From contig NZ_KB235948.1 in NCBI RefSeq assembly GCF_000332335.1, positions 1,409,469-1,473,468 of the forward strand: a stretch of DNA of 64,000 nucleotides. Direction: 5' to 3'. The stretch's first letter is position 1; every line of letters begins with the position of its first letter. The notes under the pieces were generated by a model, which did not search any database, was not told the DNA's origin, and saw nothing but the letters and a program-made list of their open reading frames with translations. The stretch comes from Kamptonema formosum PCC 10802 (GTDB lineage: Bacteria > Cyanobacteriota > Cyanobacteriia > Cyanobacteriales > Oscillatoriaceae). The position numbers and the translations under genes are program-made. Positions 52,575 to 59,592 of this stretch are shown here, one piece after another.

Positions 52575-53274
52575 GTCGGTTCTCCTCTTGAAAGGACTTT
52601 TTTTATCAGATGCTCTTTCAGCTTAATTAGACGCTTTCGATACACTCATCCGCCTTGCGGCAGATTTGTGGCGATCTCAGGAGGTAGAACCGCAACCCCA
52701 CCCGTCACCGCCGGCACTTTATAACACTTGGAAAAATAATGCCAAACTTTAACATTTATTTAAGGATAACTGAAATGGCCACAGCTTTGCCGCCGGCTCT
52801 CTATCTCCGGGAAGAGTCTATTTGTAAAGTAAGCGTTTCTCATCCTTTGTGAGGTACTGAGAAACCCGGTTTCTTTAAGAAACCGGGTTTCTGGGCCATA
52901 GTTCATCCAACTGAGAAACGCTATATGTAATAACACACGGCCTGTAGGGTCAGCCCCCCCCACGGAGACTGCCCCGGTTTCTCACTCCCTCACATTTCTT
53001 CACAAACACTTTCTAAGTATTTCCGCTGGCACCCGAGGGGCGCGCCTGCCGGTTTGCCGCAGGCGCTGGGAGCGTCCAACTGCTGTAAATAGGATCTTTA
53101 GGTGCGTGACGCGCCCGTTGCAAGGCACCCCACTTCTGCCCGTATGCTCGCGGTGCCGGCATCCCCAACGCCCCAGGCGCGTCTCTGTAAAATTACTGAT
53201 GTGGGCTGTACCATACTTATGAGATAATTTAGGGCGGATAAAATTTAACTGGTATTAGGGGAGTTGGCACAATC
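52575..53274. other. Gene-free stretch
   Basis: Includes a palindrome AGAAACCCGGTTTCT...AGAAACCGGGTTTCT (52860-52892). A 255-residue plus-strand frame overlapping the hemerythrin gene is an antisense shadow. No gene recognised. Confidence 0.6.
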
Positions 53275-53847
53275 GTGAAAGTCCAGTTATTGGGGCGACG
53301 GTTTACGCTTGCTGTGGCGTTAGGCGCAACTGCTACCATCGCGGTAGAGACGGGATTCATCGCGTCTGTAGCTGCTCAGCAGCGCAATACGTTCTACTGC
53401 GGCACCTGGGACAAGGCACCGACAACCCTCATCCGCACCTCACGGGGAAACGTGCCGGTGATTAGCTGGACTTCCAACTTTTTCCCGCCGCCTTTGACTC
53501 CCCAGCAGCGCTGCGAGATAGTTTCTCAGCGATTCCAGGAATTCTACAACCAAAATAAGCTCAAATATATCATAACTGGCAAAATGAAAGGTCAGCCCGT
53601 GGTTTGCGTTGCCAATCGCAAAGACGGTGACTGCGCCGGCTTGCTATTTACCCTCAAACCGGGGAGCGATCCGCAGCTCACTCTCAAAAGACTTTTAAGT
53701 GACCGGGCTCTTGCTGCCGGTAATGCCCTCAATGAAAGTACAGGGGAACAGCTTTACATCAATATGGAAGAATTTATGAAGACAGAGCTGGCTGATGGAG
53801 AGAGCGCCCCCAGCGCTGGGCCGGCAGAATCGGGCGACACTCCCTAG
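53275..53847 (+). CDS. COP23-family secreted protein (locus B)
   Basis: A 190-residue paralogue of the protein at 38871: signal peptide VKVQLLGRRFTLAVALGATATIAVETGF, then RNTFYCGTWDKAPTTLIRTS, PQQRCEIVSQRFQEFYNQNKLKYI, QPVVCVANRKDGDCAGLLFTLKPGSDPQ, with the four cysteines conserved (YCG, RCE, VVCV, DCA). The C-terminal tail (ESAPSAGPAESGDTP) is disordered. It starts with GTG. A trypsin-like protease gene begins 16 bp after it, so this is the first gene of a three-gene operon. Function unknown. Confidence 0.85.
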   Translation: MKVQLLGRRFTLAVALGATATIAVETGFIASVAAQQRNTFYCGTWDKAPTTLIRTSRGNVPVISWTSNFFPPPLTPQQRCEIVSQRFQEFYNQNKLKYIITGKMKGQPVVCVANRKDGDCAGLLFTLKPGSDPQLTLKRLLSDRALAAGNALNESTGEQLYINMEEFMKTELADGESAPSAGPAESGDTP

Positions 53848-53862
53848 TTTACTAACTCAGAG

Positions 53863-54729
53863 ATGAATTGGCGCTTTCTCGGGTTGCAACCTGTGACTCT
53901 CTGGCGGATTGCCGGTGCCTTCAGTTTAGCAGTGGCGCTGACAGCGGCAACACCGGCGGGTGTGTCTGTCCCCAACGTGACACCGGCACCCCCTCAATCC
54001 CCCGCAACGGCTTCGCAGCAGCTGGCCAAATCCATCACCGTCAAGGTACTCTCATCATCAGAATCCGGTTGGGGTTCAGGAACCCTAATCCAGCTGCAAG
54101 GGGACGTTTACACTGCAGTGACAAACGAGCACGTACTCGTTGCGGGAGATCCGCCCTATCGCATTCAAACCCCAGATGGGAAGATACACCCAGCTACAGT
54201 AAAGTTGCGGGGGGCGTCTTTCCAGGGGAACGATTTGGCTTTGCTGGAGTTTCGCAGCACCGGCACGGTTTATCCGGTGGCGAAGCAGGGGGCGACACCG
54301 GCACCGGGGGATGAAGTCTTTGCCGGTGGGTTTCCCTTTTCCTATGAGGCGTCGCTTCCCCCCAACTCCCCCGCAGGGATAGAGGGGTTCAAATTCACCG
54401 CCGGCAAAGTCTCCTTAGTTTTGGACAAAGCTTTGGAAGGGGGATACCAGCTTGGATACACCAATGATATCGAAAAAGGCATGAGTGGGGGGCCGGTGCT
54501 CAATCGTGCCGGTGCGCTGGTGGGGATTAATGGCATGCACGCCTATCCCCTGTGGGGCGATCCGTATATATTTCAGGATGGCTCGGAGCCAACCCCACAG
54601 ATGCGCGAGCAAATGATTCCCCTGGCTTTCGCAATCCCGGTGGGGACATTTACCAGAAGTCTTCAGGCGGACATGGGAAAGCCCGCACGCAAAGAAAGCC
54701 GGTTTGACAAAAGCGTCAAAAACAGGTAA
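53863..54729 (+). CDS. Secreted trypsin-like protease 1 (locus B)
   Basis: A 288-residue exported serine protease: signal peptide region RIAGAFSLAVALTAATPAG, then SITVKVLSSSESGWGSGTLI, His in TNEHVLVAGD, Asp in GNDLALLEF, Ser in GMSGGPVLN, and the signature GDPYIFQDGSEPT. All three catalytic residues are in order. It closely resembles domain 1 of the TPR protease at 34807 (GDPYIYEDGS). It is separated by 16 bp from the COP23 gene and 42 bp from the second protease, so operonic. Basic C-terminal tail. The substrate is unknown. Confidence 0.87.
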   Translation: MNWRFLGLQPVTLWRIAGAFSLAVALTAATPAGVSVPNVTPAPPQSPATASQQLAKSITVKVLSSSESGWGSGTLIQLQGDVYTAVTNEHVLVAGDPPYRIQTPDGKIHPATVKLRGASFQGNDLALLEFRSTGTVYPVAKQGATPAPGDEVFAGGFPFSYEASLPPNSPAGIEGFKFTAGKVSLVLDKALEGGYQLGYTNDIEKGMSGGPVLNRAGALVGINGMHAYPLWGDPYIFQDGSEPTPQMREQMIPLAFAIPVGTFTRSLQADMGKPARKESRFDKSVKNR

Positions 54730-54771
54730 ATAGTAATTAGATTTATATTTGGGAGTGGAGGAGAGGGAGAG

Positions 54772-56157
54772 ATGAGGTTTTCTTACGGACTGCCGGTGGC
54801 GCTAGCCGGTGCAGTGGCGACTGCAGCACTGGTGCAGCCTTATATTGCCTTGGCAAAGACATCACGTCAGGTTGCCGGGATTGCCAACGATATCACGGTG
54901 TTAATTGAGGGGCATCCATCTTCCGGCCCTTCCTCTTTCGGTTCCGGGGTGATTGTCGCCAAACAAGGGAAGACCTATACTGTACTTACTGCCAAGCATG
55001 TGGTAGAAAATAAGAATAAAAAATATAAAGTTGTCACCTTTGACAGCAACGGAAATCCAGATACCAAGGACGGAAATCCAGTCAACTACAGCACCGTCAA
55101 ACCAATGGACGGTGTGGATTTAGCTGTATTGCAGTTCACCAGCGATAAAACATACGGTGTCGCCAGTCTTGGCAATTCCGCACAAGTAACAAAGGGCACA
55201 CCAGTTTATGTTGCTGGGTTCCCCAAACCAGGAATAGAAATCAAAAAACGCGACTTAGCTTTCAAAGAAGGAATTATTTCAAGGCGCTCAAATACGCGAG
55301 ATGGTTACGATTTAATCTACGACATCCCCACACGGGAGGGGATGAGTGGGGGGCCGGTTCTGGATGAGGAGGGAAAGTTAGTTGGCATTCACGGACGCGC
55401 CGATGGTGATAAGCTTGACTCAGGGGAAGTGGTTAAGAATGGCGATAATTTGGGTATTCCCATCAATACCTTTTTGACCTGGGCATCGCAAATCGAACTG
55501 CCTTTGGGTTCAGCAGCGCCTGTCGCTCAGCAACCCAGCTCACCCCCTGCGCCACCCCCCTCAGCAGCAACCGCTCCTCCCGCCTTGCGCTGGGGGTATC
55601 AAAATGTTAATACCGGCATTTATGAGTGTTTAGACCAAGCCTATAGCATCATGCAGAAGGACAGCTTCAAGAACTTAAATTACAATAAAGAAGATTTATT
55701 TGTCTCAGGGATAGCTGGCAGTTACGCCGTTGATATTAGCTGCAAGTCAGGATATTCGGCGATAATCGTTGCCGGGCCTGATAAAAATACAGCTGGGCTG
55801 TGGTTAGATAGATTCTGGAAGGCTATGGCACCCTATCGTGTAAATCTGCCACCGCGTCCCGCTAATGCACCGGCATCACCCGCAACTCCCCCTCCTGCTT
55901 TGCGGTGGTCGTTTCGGGATAACAATATGAGCGATGATGAGTGTGTGAATAAAGCCTACCGCATCATGCAGCGAGAGGGACTCAGAAATCTCACTAAAAA
56001 GGGTGATATTACAAAGCAATACGTTTCAGGGTTTGCTGACAAGTACGCTGCAGATATTAGCTGCAACACAGAAGATTGGATGGTGGTGGTTACGGGAGCG
56101 GATAAAGCTACGGCTGGGCGATGGCGCGATAAATTGCGGGATGCTATGGAACGGTGA
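54772..56157 (+). CDS. Secreted trypsin-like protease 2 with duplicated C-terminal domain
   Basis: A 461-residue exported protease: signal peptide MRFSYGLPVALAGAVATAALV, His in TAKHVVENK, Asp in GVDLAVLQF, Ser in GMSGGPVLD, then VGIHGRADGDKL as in domain 2 of the TPR protease. A Pro/Ala linker is followed by two copies of an ~85-residue domain I do not recognise (LRWGYQNVNTGIYECLDQAY...YAVDISCKSGYSAIIVAGPD; LRWSFRDNNMSDDECVNKAY...YAADISCNTEDWMVVVTGAD), each with two cysteines likely to pair. GGAGAGGGAGAG precedes the ATG. Last gene of the COP23-protease operon. Confidence 0.85.
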   Translation: MRFSYGLPVALAGAVATAALVQPYIALAKTSRQVAGIANDITVLIEGHPSSGPSSFGSGVIVAKQGKTYTVLTAKHVVENKNKKYKVVTFDSNGNPDTKDGNPVNYSTVKPMDGVDLAVLQFTSDKTYGVASLGNSAQVTKGTPVYVAGFPKPGIEIKKRDLAFKEGIISRRSNTRDGYDLIYDIPTREGMSGGPVLDEEGKLVGIHGRADGDKLDSGEVVKNGDNLGIPINTFLTWASQIELPLGSAAPVAQQPSSPPAPPPSAATAPPALRWGYQNVNTGIYECLDQAYSIMQKDSFKNLNYNKEDLFVSGIAGSYAVDISCKSGYSAIIVAGPDKNTAGLWLDRFWKAMAPYRVNLPPRPANAPASPATPPPALRWSFRDNNMSDDECVNKAYRIMQREGLRNLTKKGDITKQYVSGFADKYAADISCNTEDWMVVVTGADKATAGRWRDKLRDAMER

Positions 56158-56389
56158 AAGCCCTCAGGTTGGGACACCGGCAGGCCATCAGAACCTGTAC
56201 CAGAGGCCGGCGATATCGCCTTTGGCGGGAAGAGGGGCGAACATTTCCCCTACCCGGAGTGCGTCCCGATTTGGCAGCGGAAGATGGGGCGAGGGAGAGG
56301 ATAAATTTTTATCCCTTGCCCGCCACGCTCCCCCCTGACTGACTGTATAATATAAACGTCAGCCTTTCATTGGGCGGGAGGAAAACCAG

Positions 56390-56644
56390 ATGAGTTTGCA
56401 ACTTAATATTCCTGATTCTATCCTGCAGGCCATCCCGCTGCCAGAAAAACGGATGGAACAGGAACTTTTGAAAGAATTGGCGGTTGCCTTATATGCCGAA
56501 GAGCTTCTCTCTTTTGGCAAAGCCCGAGAATTAGCTCGGATGAGCTATTATGAATTCGCGCAGTTACTGGGAGAGCGAGGCGTGCGCCGGCACTACGGCG
56601 AGGAAGCATTTAAGGACGACCTAAATTATGCCAACCGTGAGTAA
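56390..56644 (+). CDS. UPF0175 antitoxin candidate
   Basis: An 84-residue protein: MSLQLNIPDSILQAIPLPEKRMEQELLKELAVALYAEELLSFGKARELARMSYYEFAQLLGERGVRRHYGEEAFKDD. The LSFGKARELARMSYYEFAQLL helix-turn-helix and the ending RRHYGEEAFKDDLNYA are typical of UPF0175, antitoxin partners of DUF3368 PIN toxins. AGGAGG-type site 8 bases before the ATG. The stop codon is immediately followed by a MITE, and a toxin start overlapping the end is cut off (56628), so the antitoxin is left without its toxin. Confidence 0.82.
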   Translation: MSLQLNIPDSILQAIPLPEKRMEQELLKELAVALYAEELLSFGKARELARMSYYEFAQLLGERGVRRHYGEEAFKDDLNYANRE

Positions 56645-56664
56645 TATAGCAGTAGCCAGTTAGG
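56628..56664 (+). pseudogene. Start of a DUF3368-type toxin gene cut off by a MITE
   Basis: ATG at 56628 overlaps the antitoxin end and reads MPTVSN, the usual first residues of DUF3368 PIN toxins (MxxVSNTSP), then runs into MITE copy 6 and stops at TAG (56662-56664) after IAVAS. No remainder of the toxin is visible after the MITE. The family assignment rests on six residues and the position. Confidence 0.5.
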
Positions 56665-56750
56665 TTAGGACGTAGGACAGACGTCTCGCCTGTCCCTATC
56701 CCTACTAGTAAGTCAGATGCCCTGTCCTTAACTGACTGTCCATTGCTATA
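56645..56750 (+). mobile_element. MITE-like element, copy 6
   Basis: TATAGCAGTAGCC at the left and CATTGCTATA at the right, 106 bp, with GACGTAGGACAGACGTCTCG and ACTAGTAAGTCAGATGCCCT inside. It sits directly behind the antitoxin stop codon, with a TA-rich junction (GAGTAA-TATAGC) consistent with TA target preference. Confidence 0.8.
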
Positions 56751-56799
56751 CCTCGCCACTCTTAAACGCAGTGCGATTTTCCGTCGGCTCGCAAAATAG

Positions 56800-58350
56800 T
56801 CACTCGATCTCAACTGAATCAATCATCTTTTGCGCCACCGGCAGAAACTGTAGGTATTTCTGTTCCTCGGCTTCATAGGTGATCACATAAACCTTATTAT
56901 TTCTCACCGCCCACATCTGCATCCGCTTTAAATTCTGTTTCCCATCCCTGCCGGTGTAAACCACTTGATACCCTGAACTGTTCCCGATATTCTGGTCTTT
57001 CAACTCTATTATAATATTGGCATTCGGCACAAACTGGTAGATTGCCTTCAGAGCCTCTTTTGTGTATTGCTGCTCCGTCACCGGCTGTCCCGAAAAATCC
57101 TGAATCTCGACACTCAGGTTTTCCTGAAAGGGATCTCCCGCCCCCTCTTTTGGTGAGGAGAACTTCACTCCCGTGCCGGTGATGGGATTTGTCGTTTCCT
57201 CCTTTGTCCAATTTTTGGGATACTTTATCTTTATCCCAGAGTTGGGGTCGTTATAGGTCAAGCGTGAAAAATCCAGCACCGAATCCAGCCAATCCTTAAT
57301 CTCTTGCGGAAACAGCGGAATGAGCGCCACTGGGAGAGCGGCGAGGACACCCAATAGAGCAATTAATATCTTAATTTTGTGTTTTGGTTTCAAGTTCTTC
57401 ATGGGTGAGGGTGATGTGAAGGGTTCAGTTCCAGACTGGGGTGCCGGCACCCTACCCGCCGGCGGTGCCGGTGATGGCGCAGCAGGGTTCACCGGCACCC
57501 GGGACAAACCCTCGACCGCTCTCAGCGCTTCTACTGCTGTGGGGTAGCGCTGCCGGCAGTCTTTGCGCACCATTTGGTCGATAATACCTGCAAGGGCGTC
57601 GCTCACTTGCGCCCGGTTGCGCCAGACGATCTCACCGGTAGCCGGTTCTTCCGCCAATCCGCCAGATTTCGGATCTGGATTTAAGCCGGTGAGTGCTTGA
57701 ATGGCAATCACCCCCACCGCATAGACATCGCTGCTGAATCTGGGTTTGCCGTTGGCTTGCTCGTCTGGCATATAGCCCCGTGTGCCAATCGCAACGGTGC
57801 TGGTGACTTCCCCCTCAGGGGTAACTGACAGGTTTGTGATTTCCTTGACAGCGCCAAAGTCAATCAGGACTATTTTGCCGTCAGACTCCCGCCGGATCAG
57901 GTTTGCCGGCTTGATGTCCCGGTGGATCGCCCCGTGCCGGTGGACAAAGGCCACTACCTCCAGGATGTCCCGCAACAGGGCGATCATCTCAGCCTCGCGC
58001 AGGGGCGCTGCGGCACCCCCCTTTCCGCCGGTGGCCAGTTCCTGGCTCAAGTCATTTCCGGGGATGAACTCTTCTACTAAATAGAACTGCTGGTTTTCCT
58101 CAAAGTGGGCCATCAGTCGGGGGATCTGTTCGTGAGAGCCCAGCCGGTGCAGGATTTCCGCTTCTTGGTTGAATAGCCGTTTTGCCGTCTGCAGGACAAA
58201 TGGATCGCTCGACTGGGGCTGCAGTCGCTTGACGGCGCACTGGGGATGGCCAGGTAAGTCCCAGTCTTCTGCTAAATAGGTCTGGCCAAATCCCCCGCTG
58301 CTGAGTTCTTTAATAATGCGGTAGCGCCCGCGCAGTATTGTGCCTCGCAC
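56800..58350 (-). CDS. Membrane Ser/Thr kinase with PsbP-like outer domain (locus B)
   Basis: A 516-residue paralogue of the kinase at 32535: LSSGGFGQTYLAED, catalytic loop AIHRDIKPANLI, IDFGAVKEI, a Pro-rich linker, one membrane helix (IKILIALLGVLAALPVALIPLF), and a PsbP-like outer domain (LTYNDPNSGIKIKYPKNWTKEE...QFLPVAQKMIDSVEIE). Start ATG at 58350 (MRGTILRGRY). It is convergent with the protease operon as in locus A, where the kinase, protease and COP23 have the same relative order. The 5' region carries a ~200-bp tandem duplication with AT-rich TATATATATA elements that could be its promoters. Confidence 0.88.
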   Translation of the reverse strand: MRGTILRGRYRIIKELSSGGFGQTYLAEDWDLPGHPQCAVKRLQPQSSDPFVLQTAKRLFNQEAEILHRLGSHEQIPRLMAHFEENQQFYLVEEFIPGNDLSQELATGGKGGAAAPLREAEMIALLRDILEVVAFVHRHGAIHRDIKPANLIRRESDGKIVLIDFGAVKEITNLSVTPEGEVTSTVAIGTRGYMPDEQANGKPRFSSDVYAVGVIAIQALTGLNPDPKSGGLAEEPATGEIVWRNRAQVSDALAGIIDQMVRKDCRQRYPTAVEALRAVEGLSRVPVNPAAPSPAPPAGRVPAPQSGTEPFTSPSPMKNLKPKHKIKILIALLGVLAALPVALIPLFPQEIKDWLDSVLDFSRLTYNDPNSGIKIKYPKNWTKEETTNPITGTGVKFSSPKEGAGDPFQENLSVEIQDFSGQPVTEQQYTKEALKAIYQFVPNANIIIELKDQNIGNSSGYQVVYTGRDGKQNLKRMQMWAVRNNKVYVITYEAEEQKYLQFLPVAQKMIDSVEIE

Positions 58351-58711
58351 CGGCTTCCCCCTGCATCACCGAGTTGTCGATCCTGATTTTGCCACAGATG
58401 CCGGTGCTCGACCACAAGACCGGCTCACCTCAAAGGCAGCGCATCTATATATATATAAGTGTCAGACTCGCCAGCGCCTGGGATGAACCCGCCTGTTTTT
58501 TCGCCGCCTCCTCCCACACGGGGTTGGGGGGTTGGGCGTAGGTTCGCGGTTCACCGGCTTCCCGCGCCATCCCCGCGCTGTCCATCCTGATTCTGCCACA
58601 GATGCCGGTGCCCGACCGCAACACCGGCTCACAGGAAAGGCGGCGCATCTATATATATAAGTGTCAGATTAGCCAGCGCCTGGGATGAACCCGCCTGTTT
58701 TTTCGCCCCCT
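58349..58711. repeat. ~204-bp direct duplication at the kinase promoter
   Basis: Copy 1 is 58349-58512, copy 2 about 58554-58711, offset 204 bp. Shared segments include TCCTGATTTTGCCACAGATG, CACCGGCTCAC, GCGCATCTATATATATA and AGCCAGCGCCTGGGATGAAC (first base differs). The TATATATATA element lies in both copies. Confidence 0.85.
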
Positions 58712-59094
58712 CCGCCCCTACAGCGTGGGAGCGGGTTTCTCGTTGGCCCATCCCCAGCCCGCCGGCACCCCATGCCCGCAACTCCCATCCCTAACTGATT
58801 GCCGTCTGCCAGCGCCGGTGCTGGGCCACCGACTGCCGGTGATATTGCTTTTGGCTCTTTACTTAGGCTTCTGCCGTCAGACTAAAAACGCAAAAGCTTT
58901 TCTATTTAAGCATCTCAGACTTAACCATCACAAATTTTAGATATACTAATCAAACAAATATTGTGTTAGTTTGCTCTCCTCCGAGCCGGTGTGGCCCCTC
59001 TTGGCACCCCCTGCCAGCGGCTGAATTGTAAAGAAATATTACAATATACCGTCAAAGCGGTAAAACGGCTTGACAGCTCGGGAGGGGAGTCGCT
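58712..59094. other. Gene-free stretch
   Basis: No gene recognised; AT-rich near 58870-58970, where the promoter of the 59095 gene may lie. Confidence 0.45.
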
Positions 59095-59484
59095 ATGGTT
59101 AATACATACCCGGGTACACCAATTCACAGTGATATGCAAGATAAGCAAAAAGTTACATTGTATCTGCCACCGGAACTGCATCGCCAGCTGAAGATTCGAG
59201 CAGCAGTGGACTGCGAACCGATGTCAGCCATAGCAGAGAAAGCAATCGTTTTCTACATGGCGCATCCAGAGGTAGTAGACGAGGTAGAAGCATCCTACGG
59301 TAAGACCCACAGGGTATATTCCTGTCCAGAGTGCTCTACTTCGGTTGTCCTGAGAGATGGGGAGATGGTTTCTCTGAAATCTCAGCCAGGAGTCCTCGCA
59401 GATGAAGGGCTGTCGGTGGAGAGAGTGTCAAAGGTAAATTCCAGCTCCACACAAGAGGGAGAGGAAGAATTGGTTCCCTGCTAA
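59095..59484 (+). CDS. Small ribbon-helix-helix-like protein upstream of ycf46
   Basis: A 129-residue protein with KVTLYLPPELHRQLKIRAAVDCEPMSAIAEKAIVFYMAHPEVVDEVE, the beta strand plus two helices of a ribbon-helix-helix DNA-binding fold, then a C-terminal region with CPECSTSV that may bind zinc. I recall such proteins from cyanobacteria near ycf46. GGGAGG precedes the ATG by 8 bases. It is the first gene of the ycf46-ycf35 group, 108 bp upstream of the AAA ATPase gene, and could regulate it. Confidence 0.65.
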   Translation: MVNTYPGTPIHSDMQDKQKVTLYLPPELHRQLKIRAAVDCEPMSAIAEKAIVFYMAHPEVVDEVEASYGKTHRVYSCPECSTSVVLRDGEMVSLKSQPGVLADEGLSVERVSKVNSSSTQEGEEELVPC

Positions 59485-59592
59485 GGCTTCCTTTGATATC
59501 CCAAGACTAGCGCTGATTGTGCTTTCATGTCAGCAGCTAGGAGCAGCCGGCACAAGCAATGTTTGCAACCGTCTCTAAAAGGTCGATTGGTC

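Noticed and set aside
51957..52724. 255-residue plus-strand frame opposite the hemerythrin gene
   Set aside because: Antisense shadow of a well-supported gene; no features of its own.
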